Shown here: piece by piece, positions 40,904-50,950 of the stretch | Layout of the letters: each line of letters starts with the position of its first letter | Position numbering within the stretch: position 1 is the first letter of the stretch | Assembly (NCBI RefSeq): GCF_921294215.1 | Contig: NZ_CAKLDM010000002.1 | Span: 1,612,001-1,676,000 of the forward strand | Direction: 5' to 3' | From: Vibrio marisflavi CECT 7928 | Lineage (GTDB): Bacteria; Pseudomonadota; Gammaproteobacteria; Enterobacterales; Vibrionaceae | Length of the DNA stretch: 64,000 nt | The notes under the pieces: model-generated | What the model was told of the DNA's origin: nothing | The model's input: the letters and a program-made list of their open reading frames with translations, nothing else | The model's database searches: none | Translations under genes and position numbers: made by a program

Positions 40904-41572
40904 ATGATCGACTTAAAAGCATTTAACGATAAACGAGCAGAAATTTACTGGTGGATTGCTAGCATATTCATCAAAGAACTGTCTGAAGCCGAACTAGAAC
41001 AATATCGGAGCTCGGAAATAAAGACATTCATTGAAAGTTTGGGAGATGTACCGGTACTTACTGAGCCAAGTGATGACCTTTTAAAATGCATCAATAAAAT
41101 CTGTCATATGGATGATCCCCAACTCCAACTCTCCTCAGATTTCAGCGATCTCTTTTTAAGTTCAGATAAGCGTTCAATTTCCGCTTGCGCCTCTAGCTAT
41201 CAAAATATGGCCAATCCGGCCCATAAAGTCTCTGCACAAGAAATCATTAACATTATGCAATCACACAATATAACGCTTGATCAAATTCATAACGAGCCAG
41301 CTGACCACATATCAAATATCCTCGATTTTCTGGGAAACCTCATTATTCGTTCCAACGAGCTAGAGCAACGCCCACACCTAGAAAGCGCTCTAAAAGAACA
41401 AGAAACATTTATTCGAAGCTACCTACTTTCATGGATGTATGACTTTAAAGAGCAGATTAACGCCAAAGACCAGTTTGGATTTTACGCAGCTTTTACTCGC
41501 CTGTTAGTTTCTTTTTTAGAACTCGACTGCGAATATCTTGCGTCACCCGACACAGCTAACAGAAACTCATGA
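40904..41572 (+). CDS. torD: TorD-type molybdoenzyme chaperone
   Basis: 222 aa, all-helical chaperone of the TorD/DmsD family. TorD binds the apo-form and Tat signal of TMAO reductase TorA before cofactor insertion. Family marks: KRAEIYWWIASIFIKELSE near the start, FSDLFLSSDKRSISACASSYQ in the middle, and EPADHISNILDFLGNLI, the conserved EPxDH motif. No torA or torC gene is adjacent here, so it acts on an enzyme encoded elsewhere or has another molybdoenzyme client. A good TorD match, but the precise client is unproven. Confidence 0.88.
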   Translation: MIDLKAFNDKRAEIYWWIASIFIKELSEAELEQYRSSEIKTFIESLGDVPVLTEPSDDLLKCINKICHMDDPQLQLSSDFSDLFLSSDKRSISACASSYQNMANPAHKVSAQEIINIMQSHNITLDQIHNEPADHISNILDFLGNLIIRSNELEQRPHLESALKEQETFIRSYLLSWMYDFKEQINAKDQFGFYAAFTRLLVSFLELDCEYLASPDTANRNS

Positions 41573-41880
41573 CAAAACAGGTGCATTGTGTTATTAAGGG
41601 GAGTTTTTCTTGCGGGATTGTACTAGAACCACTACAAAATAAGCGCGCAATCGATTAGCAACGAAAACACAATACAGAATTTACAAGGCTTTGCTTAGTT
41701 CTCAACAAAAGTAAGAGGATTGAATAGCCTTTGGGCGAGTTGACCTTTTTACACATCAAAGCCGTATAGTCGAATAATTCAAGCTTAAAAGTCAACCTGC
41801 CTTTGTTAACACAATTTGATGAAGATTTTCTGCCTATCCAGTGGGACTGGATTAGGTAGTTACTAACAGGACAGCACGTT
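41573..41880 (+). other. Intergenic region before purR
   Basis: 308 bases. Possible weak promoter TTGACC (41740-41745) with TATAGT (41765-41770) at a long 19-bp spacing. GCAACGAAAAC near 41660 resembles a half pur operator but does not match it well. No gene is seen. Confidence 0.4.
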
Positions 41881-42888
41881 ATGGCCACCATTAAAGATGT
41901 TGCACGCCTTGCCGGTGTATCAACTACAACCGTTTCACACGTTATCAATAAAACTCGCTTTGTAGCTGAAGCAACGCAAGAAAAAGTCATGGAGGCAGTT
42001 AAAGAGCTTAATTACGCTCCTAGTGCTGTCGCGCGTAGCTTAAAATGCAATACGACACGAACAATCGGCATGTTAGTTACCCAGTCTACCAACTTGTTTT
42101 TCTCTGAAGTCATTGACGGTGTAGAAAGCTACTGCTACCGCCAAGGGTACACGTTGATTCTATGTAACACTGGCGGCATCTATGAAAAGCAAAAAGACTA
42201 TATTCGCATGCTGGCTGAAAAACGAGTCGATGGCATGCTGGTCATGTGTTCTGATTTGACCGAAGAACTTTTAGCTATGCTTGATAGTCACCCTGACATT
42301 CCAAAAGTTATCATGGACTGGGGCCCAGAGAGCTCTCAAGCAGATAAAATCATCGACAATTCAGAAGAAGGTGGTTACCTTGCAACACGCTACCTACTTG
42401 ATAGAGGTCACACTGACATTGCATGCTTAAGTGGTCAACTAGAAAAAGCTGCATGCCAAGAGCGTATCCGGGGCTATACCAGAGCACTCGGTGAAGAAAA
42501 TATCGCAGTCAATGAAGATTGGATTTTAGAAGGTAACTTCGAGTGTGATACCGCTGTACTCGCTGCTGACAAAATCGCAGTGATGGACAAAAGACCAACG
42601 GCTGTATTTTGCTTCAACGACACGATGGCTCTTGGCTTAATGAGCCGACTTCAGCAGAAAGGCATTCGTATTCCTGAAGATATGTCCGTGATTGGATACG
42701 ATAACATAGAGCTTGCTGAATATTTCTCACCACCTCTGACGACCATTCACCAACCAAAACGTCGTGTGGGTAAAAATGCATTCGAAATATTGCTTGAGCG
42801 TATCAAAGACAAAAAACATGAAAAGCGTATCTTTGAAATGCAACCTGAAGTGGTTGAGCGAGATACTGTTAAAGATATCAGTAATTAA
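41881..42888 (+). CDS. purR: Purine repressor PurR (LacI family)
   Basis: 335 aa (E. coli 341). N-terminal [26 protein letters not shown] with hinge helix PSAVARSLK, then a periplasmic-binding-protein-like effector domain (ligands hypoxanthine or guanine in E. coli). The N-terminal 60 residues agree very closely with E. coli PurR, including [11 protein letters not shown] at the minor-groove contact. It is monocistronic. AACAGGACAGC precedes the ATG. Confidence 0.95.
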   Translation: MATIKDVARLAGVSTTTVSHVINKTRFVAEATQEKVMEAVKELNYAPSAVARSLKCNTTRTIGMLVTQSTNLFFSEVIDGVESYCYRQGYTLILCNTGGIYEKQKDYIRMLAEKRVDGMLVMCSDLTEELLAMLDSHPDIPKVIMDWGPESSQADKIIDNSEEGGYLATRYLLDRGHTDIACLSGQLEKAACQERIRGYTRALGEENIAVNEDWILEGNFECDTAVLAADKIAVMDKRPTAVFCFNDTMALGLMSRLQQKGIRIPEDMSVIGYDNIELAEYFSPPLTTIHQPKRRVGKNAFEILLERIKDKKHEKRIFEMQPEVVERDTVKDISN

Positions 42889-43065
42889 TCTAATATATAC
42901 GTAGAATGTATCGTATTTTAGCGCTGAATTAATTTTTGGCGCTCATTTTGTACTACAATCTATTCGCATTTATTTACAATCATCCTCTGAAGCAAGATCA
43001 CGTTTCATATCAAGAAAAGTGAGCCTTTCCGCAAAACCTGTCTTATTATTAAATAACTTAATAAT

Positions 43066-43160
43066 GATACGTACATGGCAAACCACTTGAGAGAGTGGGA
43101 CGCAAAGCTTCCGGCCTAAGTCTATTTTAAAGAATAGGTAGCGGGGTTACCGATGATCGT
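43066..43160 (+). promoter_or_regulatory. Cyclic-di-GMP-I (GEMM-I) riboswitch upstream of tfoY
   Basis: The consensus core is clear: GGCAAACC (43077-43084), the P2 hairpin with a GAGA tetraloop (43089-43092), GGGACGCAAAGC, CCGGCCTAAG, then GGTAGCGGGGTTACCGATG (43137-43155). It closely resembles the well-studied Vc2 aptamer that precedes V. cholerae tfoY (VC1722). P1 is formed by the flanks (about 43069-43076 with 43153-43160). The aptamer end lies 114 nt before the tfoY ATG, leaving room for an expression platform. No obvious T-tract terminator is present in that stretch, so control at the ribosome-binding site is more likely. Confidence 0.93.
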
Positions 43161-43274
43161 TATGCAATTAAAACTAGAGTTTTTTATTCAACCTTTCTGC
43201 ATAGTAGTTCATTCACGTCCCTACCCTCCTTAACTTGCATTCGTGTGCATATCTCTAAGCTGGGATGATTAGTT

Positions 43275-43865
43275 ATGGACAAACCAATTTTAAAAGATTC
43301 AATGAAGCTCTTTGAGCCGTTAGGACGAATCAAATCTCGCTCAATGTTTGGTGGTTATGGCATTTTTGTTGATGACACAATGTTTGCACTTATCGCCAAT
43401 GATAAACTGCATATTCGTGCTGATGACAAGGCATTGAGAAATTTCAAAGATCGTGGATATGAGCCTTACGTGTATACAAAAAAAGGCTTGCCTGTAGTAA
43501 CCAAATATTTTGCATTGCCTGATGACTGGGAGAAGGACTCTCAACAGACTTTCGAGTGTGCAAAACAAGCTTGGTTTTCAGCTAAAAAAGAGAAAGTTTC
43601 TCAATCTGTGGGAAGAACGGCTAGATTAAAGGATTTACCCAATCTACGCCTAGCTACAGAGCGCATGCTAAAAAAAGCAGGTATCGAGTCTGTAGAAGCA
43701 CTTGAACAGAGAGGCTCTGTTGAAGCATTTAAAGCCATCAAGCAATCACATTCAAGCGATGTTAGCTTAGATTTACTTTGGGCCCTAGAAGGTGCGATCC
43801 AAGGTAAACATTGGTCGGTCATACCTCAGGCAAGAAAAGAAGAGCTTCAAAGCCACTTAATCTAA
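43275..43865 (+). CDS. tfoY: TfoY (TfoX family regulator)
   Basis: 196 aa. TfoX N-terminal domain (MFGGYGIFVDDTMFALI, VVTKYFALPDDW) and TfoX C-terminal domain from about 118 (LKDLPNLRLATERMLKKAGI, LDLLWALEGAIQGKHWSVI). Two TfoX-type proteins exist in Vibrio: TfoX itself (competence, chitin) and TfoY (motility and type VI secretion). The c-di-GMP riboswitch directly in front identifies this one as TfoY. In V. cholerae the protein is made at low c-di-GMP. Single gene ending at the terminator at 43880-43907. Confidence 0.93.
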   Translation: MDKPILKDSMKLFEPLGRIKSRSMFGGYGIFVDDTMFALIANDKLHIRADDKALRNFKDRGYEPYVYTKKGLPVVTKYFALPDDWEKDSQQTFECAKQAWFSAKKEKVSQSVGRTARLKDLPNLRLATERMLKKAGIESVEALEQRGSVEAFKAIKQSHSSDVSLDLLWALEGAIQGKHWSVIPQARKEELQSHLI

Positions 43866-43879
43866 ATACCCACCTTTGG

Positions 43880-43907
43880 AAAAAGCCGACACTATGTCGG
43901 CTTTTTT
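43880..43907 (+). terminator. Terminator of tfoY
   Basis: GCCGAC (43885-43890) and GTCGGC (43896-43901) around a 5-base loop, extended by A and T runs. Six T follow. Confidence 0.85.
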
Positions 43908-44005
43908 CTGTAGTCTTGAAATTTATTTCTGAAAGCCCCTGTCTACTACACCAGTAACCTAACACTATCCCTAAAAGGCGATTCTTTGAGCTGTTGGAGA
44001 GGCAA

Positions 44006-44698
44006 ATGAATAAGAAACTCATCATTGGAACCATCCTAGTCCTACTAATTATTTTCCTTGGTATTAATTTTGGTCAATACTTAACCATTGAAAACGCAAA
44101 AGCTCAGCAAGAGATTCTCAATCAATATATCTCTGACAATTTTGTTTCCGCCGTTGTGATTTACTTTTTTGCCTATGTTGCTATTACTGCTTTCTCTATC
44201 CCTGGAGCTGCAGTAGTTACACTTTTAGCCGCGGCACTATTTGGTTTTTGGAACAGCTTAGTATTGGTTTCTTTTGCCAGCACGATAGGTGCGACTCTCG
44301 CATTTCTAAGTAGTCGATATCTCCTTCGTGACTGGGTACAAAGTAAGTTTGGCGATAAGTTGTCGGCAATAAATAAAGGCGTTGAACGAGATGGTCCTTT
44401 TTATCTGTTTTCACTAAGGCTGATCCCCGTATTTCCTTTCTTTCTCATTAACCTACTAATGGGGCTCACACCAATTAGCACCTTAAGGTTTTATCTTGTC
44501 AGTCAATTAGGAATGCTGCCCGGCACCGCAGTCTATCTCAATGCTGGCACTCAACTATCTCAAATAAACAGCCTTTCTGGCATTGTATCGCCCGTCGTGC
44601 TTGGCTCTTTTGCATTACTTGGTTTATTTCCATTCATCGCTAAATGGGTTATGTCGAAGGTTAGAATCAAACCAAATACGCAAAATGGTAGTGTTTAG
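44006..44698 (+). CDS. TVP38/TMEM64 (DedA-like) membrane protein
   Basis: 230 aa from the ATG at 44006, which has GGAG 6 nt upstream; an in-frame TTG at 43994 is less likely. Five to six membrane segments. The VTT/SNARE-associated core: AITAFSIPGAAVVTLLAAALFG, split over residues 54-76, with a re-entrant loop, and RLIPVFPFFLINLLMGLT. Family members relate to DedA proteins and to lipid or small-molecule scrambling; the bacterial role is mostly unknown. The stop overlaps the next start by one base (TAGTG), so the pair is translationally coupled. Confidence 0.88.
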   Translation: MNKKLIIGTILVLLIIFLGINFGQYLTIENAKAQQEILNQYISDNFVSAVVIYFFAYVAITAFSIPGAAVVTLLAAALFGFWNSLVLVSFASTIGATLAFLSSRYLLRDWVQSKFGDKLSAINKGVERDGPFYLFSLRLIPVFPFFLINLLMGLTPISTLRFYLVSQLGMLPGTAVYLNAGTQLSQINSLSGIVSPVVLGSFALLGLFPFIAKWVMSKVRIKPNTQNGSV

Positions 44699-45024
44699 TG
44701 AAGATTTTCATCGCTAGAAACCCAACTGAAGCTCACATAGTTTGTGAGCTTTTAAGATCTGAGCATGTCGCTTGCGAAGTAAGAGGAGAAGGCTTGTTTG
44801 GTTTGCAGGGCGAACTGCCTTTTGGTGATGATACAGATGCATACATCTGGCTACTCAACACATATCATGAGAAAAAAGCCGTGACGATTGTGCAAGAGTA
44901 TCAGTCTAGGCTTAATCGAAATGAGAACAACGCCGATTGGTACTGCTCTGGCTGTGGAGAGCAAAACGAAGGACAGTTTGCTATCTGTTGGAGCTGTGGC
45001 GCTGCAGTTACTAGTAGTGAGTAA
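44698..45024 (+). CDS. DUF2007 domain protein with C-terminal zinc ribbon
   Basis: 108 aa, GTG start at 44698 overlapping the upstream stop codon. The N-terminal about 70 residues form a DUF2007 (putative signal-transducing) domain, starting KIFIARNPTEAHIVCELL and containing EVRGEGLFGLQGELPFGDD. The last 30 residues are a zinc ribbon WYCSGCGEQNEGQFAICWSCG with two CxxC pairs. Soluble, no signal peptide. It may be a regulatory partner of the TVP38 protein with which it is coupled, but this is inference from position only. Confidence 0.8.
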   Translation: MKIFIARNPTEAHIVCELLRSEHVACEVRGEGLFGLQGELPFGDDTDAYIWLLNTYHEKKAVTIVQEYQSRLNRNENNADWYCSGCGEQNEGQFAICWSCGAAVTSSE

Positions 45025-45032
45025 AAATAAAA

Positions 45033-45056
45033 AAAGGCGCCTAAAAAAGGCGCCTA
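45033..45056 (-). terminator. Terminator of glgCA (bidirectional)
   Basis: AGGCGCCT (45035-45042) and AGGCGCCT (45048-45055); each copy is self-complementary, so they pair into an 8-bp stem. On the minus strand it is followed by seven T. Confidence 0.75.
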
Positions 45057-45071
45057 CAAAATTTATTTTCT

Positions 45072-46523
45072 TTATGCGCTGTAGTACAAGTCTAAGTACT
45101 CTTGCGCAGCATTCTTCCAACAGAAATCTTGTTTCATTGCATATGACTGCAACCTTTCCATTTCCTTTGGGTTCTGCGTATATAAGAGCAAAGAGTTCAA
45201 CAGCGTTAGCAATAGATCCACCGGCGTTGGCTCGTAGAAAACAAAACCTGTCGCAGCGTTACGATCTTGATAGTAATCGATAACACTGTCTTTTAACCCA
45301 CCTACACCACGAACAATCGGTAATGTACCGTAAGCCATACTGTAGATCTGGTTTAACCCGCAAGGCTCAAACTCAGAAGGCATTAAAAAGAAATCAGAAC
45401 CTGCTTCAACTAGATGAGCAAGGCGATTGTTGTATGCTTCAATAAACGCAAACTTTTCACCATGTATTGCAGAAAGCTCTTTAAGCTGGCTTGCCAAAAT
45501 TGGATCGCCAGTTCCCACGATAACCAACTGCACATCATGGGATAAAAACTTATCCAATATTGGCAGCAAGTAGTGGATACCCTTCTGGTTGGTAAGACGA
45601 CAAACCATGCCATACATAGCGACATCGCGTTTCTTGAGACCAACTTCACCTTGCAGCGTCGATTTCGCCAGTTTTTTACCTTTCTTCATGCTCTTTATGT
45701 CAGAAGAATAAGCTTGCGGCAAAAACTCATCTGTCTCTGGGTTCCAAGAAGAGTAGTCACAGCCATTCAATATACCAACAAGGTCTCTCTCACGAGTCTT
45801 AAATTCCTTGTGCATCCCATGTCCGCCAAGCTCTGTTTTAAGCTCTTCTGCGTAACTTGGGCTCACTGCATTTATCTTGTCTGCAGACATCACACCAGCT
45901 TTTAACATGGTGACGTGCGTGGAGCTGATGGCTGCTTCTGGAACAAACCTAGAATGAAACTCGAGCAGACAATGTAGCTCTTCGTAACTAAACACACCTT
46001 TAAAGACTGCGTTATGCACGGTAAGAACACTCTTCATGCTTGAGTAAAAAGTATCTTCTTTATAACGATTTTTTAGTAGGTAAGGAACTAAGCCTGTATG
46101 CCAATCATTAGCATGGATAACGTCAGGCTTATAAGAAAGCTTGCGTAACATGTCCAAGCAAGCAGCACTAAAAAACGCAAACCGCTCACCATTGTCTGCA
46201 TAGGCCTGATTGTTTTCCGCGTACATCTCTTCACGATCGAAATACTTTGGACAATCAATTGCGTAAACAGGCACATCTGCAATGCTTAGCTCACGAACTT
46301 TATATTCTGTATGAGGCCACATATCTATACGAGTTTCCAAAAGAACCTTCGATTCTTGAATATTGGATACTTTTCGATATGCAGGAATACATAAACGTAC
46401 ATCTTGATCGAGGTTTAGTAGAGCTTCGGGCAAGGCTTTAGCCACATCGGCTAAGCCTCCACTTTTAATTAACCCTTCTGCCTCTGACGCTACAAATAGA
46501 ATAGACAAACTCTTAGTAGCCAA
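45072..46523 (-). CDS. glgA: Glycogen synthase (ADP-glucose)
   Basis: 483 aa (E. coli 477). GT5 family glucosyltransferase that elongates alpha-1,4-glucan with ADP-glucose. ADP-glucose binding segment KSGGLADVAKALP, HANDWHTGLVPYLL, and the C-terminal EFEPCGLNQIYSMAYGTLPIVR with the conserved Glu pair. Last gene of glgC-glgA; its start overlaps glgC by 11 bp. The operon lacks glgB, glgP and glgX, which are probably elsewhere. Confidence 0.96.
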   Translation of the reverse strand: MATKSLSILFVASEAEGLIKSGGLADVAKALPEALLNLDQDVRLCIPAYRKVSNIQESKVLLETRIDMWPHTEYKVRELSIADVPVYAIDCPKYFDREEMYAENNQAYADNGERFAFFSAACLDMLRKLSYKPDVIHANDWHTGLVPYLLKNRYKEDTFYSSMKSVLTVHNAVFKGVFSYEELHCLLEFHSRFVPEAAISSTHVTMLKAGVMSADKINAVSPSYAEELKTELGGHGMHKEFKTRERDLVGILNGCDYSSWNPETDEFLPQAYSSDIKSMKKGKKLAKSTLQGEVGLKKRDVAMYGMVCRLTNQKGIHYLLPILDKFLSHDVQLVIVGTGDPILASQLKELSAIHGEKFAFIEAYNNRLAHLVEAGSDFFLMPSEFEPCGLNQIYSMAYGTLPIVRGVGGLKDSVIDYYQDRNAATGFVFYEPTPVDLLLTLLNSLLLYTQNPKEMERLQSYAMKQDFCWKNAAQEYLDLYYSA

Positions 46524-47730
46524 CTCTTGCTCCTTTTGGAATCACTACAATGCCATCATCTGACACATGATATAGCTTTTTGTCTTCTTGTAAATTCACG
46601 CCAAGCTGTGTTCCTGGGGCAATGTCTGCATCCTTATCGATAATGACTCGACGTAATATGCACCCTTCACCAACCTTAACACCACCAAGCAAAATACTTT
46701 CAGAGATATCACATGATGAAGCAATGTTACTACGGAAACCAAGTACCGATTTTTCAATACGAGCGCCGCGTACATAACTACCATTACACACTAGGCTATC
46801 AATGATCTGAACTCGTCCGTTGGAACAGTCACTGAATGTTGCTGGTGGAAGTGGTGGATGGTAAGTGTGAAGTGGCCATTTGCGGTTATATAGAGAGAAA
46901 GGAGCGTCTTTTTCAAGTAAATCCATGTGAGCTTGCCAGTACGCATCAATAGTACCAACATCGCGCCAATACACTTCTTCTTTCTCACCAGTGATTTTGT
47001 TGGTGCTAAAGTCATAAACAAATACATCTCCGCGAGGGAACATATTTGGAATAATGTCTTTACCAAAATCATGGCTTGAGTCTTCTTTGTCAGCGTCCTC
47101 GATCAACTCCGAGAATAACGTTTGGGCTTCAAAAACATAGTTACCCATTGAAACTAGCGCGTGCTCAGGGTCGCCTGGAATTGACTTAGGCTGTGCAGGC
47201 TTCTCTTCAAAGCCGATCATTCGACCTTCAGTATCAACTTCGATAACTCCAAACTCTGTTGCTTCCGCTACAGGAACTCTAAGCGCAGAAACAGTAAGAG
47301 ATGCCTCTTTCTCTTTGTGGAAATCTAGGAACTGTTTGATATCCATTTTGTAGATATGGTCTGAACCAAAAATACAAACATGCTCTGGCTCTGATAACTG
47401 CATGAAGCGAAGGTTTTGGTAGATTGCGTCTGCTGTGCCTTCATACCAACGTTTACCTGTTCTCATTTGAGCTGGAATTGGATCGATGAATTGGTCCGTA
47501 ATTCCGTTTATGTTCCACCCTTGCTTCAAATGATAGAAAAGTGATTGTGATTTGAATTGTGTAAGTACGTAAATTCTCATTAGATCAGCATTAACAAAGT
47601 TATTCAATGCAAAATCTATAAGACGATAACTCCCGCCAAACGGTACAGAAGGTTTACTGCGAGACTCTGTTAAAGGTCTTAAACGTGAACCCTCACCCCC
47701 GGCAAGAATCATTCCTAGTACACCAGCCAT
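46513..47730 (-). CDS. glgC: Glucose-1-phosphate adenylyltransferase
   Basis: 405 aa, somewhat shorter than E. coli GlgC (431). It makes ADP-glucose from ATP and glucose-1-phosphate, the committed step of glycogen synthesis. N-terminal nucleotidyltransferase part with GGEGSRLRPLTESRSKP and FALNNFVNADL; substrate site FEEKPAQPKSIP; C-terminal left-handed beta-helix with hexapeptide repeats. Vibrio genomes often carry two glgC copies; this is the one beside glgA. It faces a 545-bp AT-rich upstream gap. Confidence 0.95.
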   Translation of the reverse strand: MAGVLGMILAGGEGSRLRPLTESRSKPSVPFGGSYRLIDFALNNFVNADLMRIYVLTQFKSQSLFYHLKQGWNINGITDQFIDPIPAQMRTGKRWYEGTADAIYQNLRFMQLSEPEHVCIFGSDHIYKMDIKQFLDFHKEKEASLTVSALRVPVAEATEFGVIEVDTEGRMIGFEEKPAQPKSIPGDPEHALVSMGNYVFEAQTLFSELIEDADKEDSSHDFGKDIIPNMFPRGDVFVYDFSTNKITGEKEEVYWRDVGTIDAYWQAHMDLLEKDAPFSLYNRKWPLHTYHPPLPPATFSDCSNGRVQIIDSLVCNGSYVRGARIEKSVLGFRSNIASSCDISESILLGGVKVGEGCILRRVIIDKDADIAPGTQLGVNLQEDKKLYHVSDDGIVVIPKGARVGY

Positions 47731-48271
47731 TTTTTATCTCCATGTTCTTTTTTATACCTACAAACGATTCTCCAAATCGAATCGTTTATCCTTTTCAACT
47801 CACTGAACTTTATATTTACCAACTGTCGACATTGTTTTAAATCAACTAAGACGAGCCTAATTGACAAAGTCTATTTTAAAGTTCGGTTTTTATTTATTTT
47901 ATTAGGCATGCTTTATTATTTTTGAGAATACATCGGTCTAAACTGATGATATCGTCACTGTTTTTGCCGAATCCTGCACAATATGCATGATTCATCACAT
48001 GCCATCAATACAATAACGCGATATTGCATACATGTCTCGCGAAAAATGGAACTAAATTTGACTAATGCCAAACTTTTCACTATCCGAGAATTGTCAATAG
48101 ATAAATAGGCTAGAATTCCATAGAAAATATAGATGGATGATTTGAAATCTATGTTTTGTTGCGGTTGTTTTTAACGTATTTGTACTAAATCTTATTTATT
48201 TAACTTTCTTAATACTGGTGTAACAAAAGCAAATATATAGAAATATACTTGTTCAAAATATGGGGCTAAAT
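47731..48271. other. AT-rich intergenic region upstream of glgC
   Basis: 541 bases without an open frame of note. It must contain the leftward glgC promoter. TTGACA occurs on the minus strand near 48100 without a well-spaced -10. A short inverted repeat ATAGAT / ATCTAT lies near 48130-48152. I see no sRNA family that I can recognise, though the length would allow one. Confidence 0.4.
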
Positions 48272-48307
48272 AAATAAAGCCACCGACATAATGCGGTGGC
48301 TTTATTT
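48272..48307 (-). terminator. Terminator of topA (bidirectional)
   Basis: A 14-bp stem (48272-48285 with 48294-48307) around an 8-base loop with A/T-rich ends, 16 bp after the topA stop. Confidence 0.75.
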
Positions 48308-48322
48308 ATCAAAGGCAGTTTA

Positions 48323-50950
48323 TTACTTTTTCGGTTTTTTCCGTTTGTCAGTAATTTCCCACTTTCCGTCTATAAAGAGACCTGTCCAGCCTGAAGGCTT
48401 CCCATCAATCTCAGAGCGGATATAATTCTCTTTAGATTTTCGGCTAAAGCGTACGACCGTTGGACGGCCATCTGGGTCTTCTTGTGGCGCGTCAGCAAGG
48501 TGAGTAAACTTCGCAGGCAAACGCTCTTTAAAGCGTGCTAGTTCAGACACCAATGGCGCTCTTGTTTCACGCGATTTCGGGAAATTACTCGCTGACATAA
48601 ATAAGCCAGAAGCACCATCACGCAATACAAAGTAAGCATCAGAATTCTCACATGGTATTTCAGGGAAATGTACCGGATCTTCCTTCGGAGGCGCAACTTC
48701 ACCATTCTTTAGAATCTTGCGAGTATTCTTACAATCTTCACTGGTACAGTCCATGTATTTACCAAATCGACCGTTCTTAAGCACCATATCCGAGCCGCAC
48801 TTGTCGCACTCAACAACAGGGCCATCATAGCCTTTAACTTTGTACTCGCCGTGCTCAACGATATAACCTTCACAGTTCGGATTGTTACCACAAACATGAA
48901 GCTTACGCTTATCGTCAATCAAGTAAGCATCCATTGCTGTTTCACAAATCGGACAACGTTTTTTCGCTCGAAGTGCTGCAGTTTCAACATCTTCTTCAAG
49001 AACGTTTACAATACCCTCTTCGTCACCTAGGTTGATGGTTGTTTTACAACGCTCTTTTGGTGGTAATGCGTAGCCTGAGCAACCCAAGAATACACCTGTA
49101 GATGCCGTTCTAATCCCCATCTGACGCGAACAAGTCGGACACTCGATATCTGTCATAACGATATGATTAGGTCTCATACCGCCTTCTTCTTCATCTTGCT
49201 CAGCTTTTTCAAGATCACCGCTGAAGTCAGAGAAGAAACTGTCGAGAACAACTTTCCAACCTCGTTCACCTTCAGCGATCTGGTCAAGCTTTTGCTCCAT
49301 TCGCGCAGTGAAGTCGTAGTTCATTAGATCGTTAAAGCTATCATCAAGCCTGTCAGTAACAATCTCACCCATTTTCTCTGCATAGAATCGGCGTTGTTCA
49401 ACGCGCACATAACCACGATCTTGAATAGTAGAGATGATTGACGCGTAAGTTGAAGGGCGACCAATGCCTTTCTTCTCAAGCTCTTTAACTAATGCAGCTT
49501 CTGTATAGCGAGCTGGTGGCTTGGTGAAGTGCTGTTTTGGATCCAGTGCAACCAAATCTAATTTATCGCCGATTTGTACTGCTGGTAGAATCTGATCTTC
49601 GTTCTTACCAAGTGGGCGTTGAACTCTCGTCCAGCCATCAAACTTCAGAATACGACCTTTTGCTTTTAGTGTGTATTCTGCCGCTTTGACACTCACCGTT
49701 GTAGAGTCATATTTAGCAGGTGTCATTTGACAAGCCACAAACTGGTTCCAAATTAAGGAATACAGCTTATGAGCATCTGGGTCCATGCCTTGTAGATCTT
49801 CAGCTTTCACTTCAACGCTAGATGGACGAATAGCTTCGTGAGCTTCTTGCGCACCCTCTTTACTGCCATAAACGTTAGCTTTCGCAGGAAGATAAGCATC
49901 GCCAAACTCAGCAGTAATATAGTCGCGAACAGCATCAACTGCTTCTGAACTCAAGTTTGTTGAGTCAGTACGCATATAAGTAATATAACCTGCCTCATAC
50001 AAACGCTGCGCTAGCATCATAGTCTTCTTCACACCATAACCAAGGCGTGTACTTGCGGCTTGTTGCAAGGTTGAAGTGATATAAGGTGCTGAAGGTTTGC
50101 TAGACGTAGGTCTGTCTTCACGTTTACACACTTCATAAGAAGCCTGCTTAAGAACAGAAAGTGAGCGATCAACATCTTCCTTGTTGGAAGGCTTATATGC
50201 CGCACCGTCTTTCTGAGCGACTTGTAAACGAAAATCGGTTTTATCCGTCGTCTTGGTATCAGCATGAATATCCCAAAACTCTTCAGGGATAAATGCATTG
50301 ATTTCACGTTCACGCTCGACAAGCAGTTTTACCGCGACTGACTGAACACGTCCCGCAGACAAGCCACGCGCTACTTTTTTCCAAAGTAGTGGTGAAACCA
50401 TAAAGCCAACCACTCGATCCATAAAACGGCGGGCTTGCTGTGCGTTTACGCCGTCCATATTTAACTCACCCGGAGTTTCAAAGGCTTGTTGGATCGCGTT
50501 TTTTGTAATTTCGTTAAACACTACGCGCTTATAACGGTCTTCATCGCCGCCAATAATTTCACGTAGGTGCCATGCAATTGCTTCTCCCTCGCGGTCCAAA
50601 TCGGTTGCGAGGTAAACGCTATCAGCGTCCTTGGCTAGCTTCTGCAGCTCAGCAACTACTTTTTCTTTACCGGGCAGAATCTGATAATTCGCGTCCCAGC
50701 CGTGGAAAGGGTCGATACCCATTTTCTTAATCAGTGATTTGCGATCTTTTTCTTTTTTAAGGCGAGCTTTTTCTTCTGGGCTCAAGCCTTTTGTAGAGAC
50801 TGCTGCTGCTTTTTTACCAGTACTTTGGCCAGCAGTCGGAAGATCACGCACGTGTCCAACGCTCGACTTAACGATAAAGTCTTTACCAAGATATTTATTT
50901 ATCGTTTTAGCCTTTGCAGGAGACTCCACGATAACGAGTGATTTACCCAT
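48323..50950 (-). CDS. topA: DNA topoisomerase I
   Basis: 875 aa (E. coli 865). Type IA enzyme relaxing negative supercoils. TOPRIM domain at the N-terminus ([33 protein letters not shown]), catalytic Tyr325 in [13 protein letters not shown], and [14 protein letters not shown] strands. The C-terminal third has three zinc ribbons (CPTC...C, CPIC...CGNNPNC, CDKC...CTSEDC) and then a basic tail ending KKPKK. Single gene, divergent from yciN as in E. coli. Confidence 0.98.
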   Translation of the reverse strand: MGKSLVIVESPAKAKTINKYLGKDFIVKSSVGHVRDLPTAGQSTGKKAAAVSTKGLSPEEKARLKKEKDRKSLIKKMGIDPFHGWDANYQILPGKEKVVAELQKLAKDADSVYLATDLDREGEAIAWHLREIIGGDEDRYKRVVFNEITKNAIQQAFETPGELNMDGVNAQQARRFMDRVVGFMVSPLLWKKVARGLSAGRVQSVAVKLLVEREREINAFIPEEFWDIHADTKTTDKTDFRLQVAQKDGAAYKPSNKEDVDRSLSVLKQASYEVCKREDRPTSSKPSAPYITSTLQQAASTRLGYGVKKTMMLAQRLYEAGYITYMRTDSTNLSSEAVDAVRDYITAEFGDAYLPAKANVYGSKEGAQEAHEAIRPSSVEVKAEDLQGMDPDAHKLYSLIWNQFVACQMTPAKYDSTTVSVKAAEYTLKAKGRILKFDGWTRVQRPLGKNEDQILPAVQIGDKLDLVALDPKQHFTKPPARYTEAALVKELEKKGIGRPSTYASIISTIQDRGYVRVEQRRFYAEKMGEIVTDRLDDSFNDLMNYDFTARMEQKLDQIAEGERGWKVVLDSFFSDFSGDLEKAEQDEEEGGMRPNHIVMTDIECPTCSRQMGIRTASTGVFLGCSGYALPPKERCKTTINLGDEEGIVNVLEEDVETAALRAKKRCPICETAMDAYLIDDKRKLHVCGNNPNCEGYIVEHGEYKVKGYDGPVVECDKCGSDMVLKNGRFGKYMDCTSEDCKNTRKILKNGEVAPPKEDPVHFPEIPCENSDAYFVLRDGASGLFMSASNFPKSRETRAPLVSELARFKERLPAKFTHLADAPQEDPDGRPTVVRFSRKSKENYIRSEIDGKPSGWTGLFIDGKWEITDKRKKPKK

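Noticed and set aside
41640..41680. PurR operator near purR
   Set aside because: GCAACGAAAAC resembles one half of a pur box, but the palindromic partner with central CG does not match.
47731..48271. Known small RNA (Qrr, CsrB or Spot 42 type) in the glgC upstream gap
   Set aside because: None of their conserved sequence blocks is present, and no terminator hairpin other than that of topA is seen.
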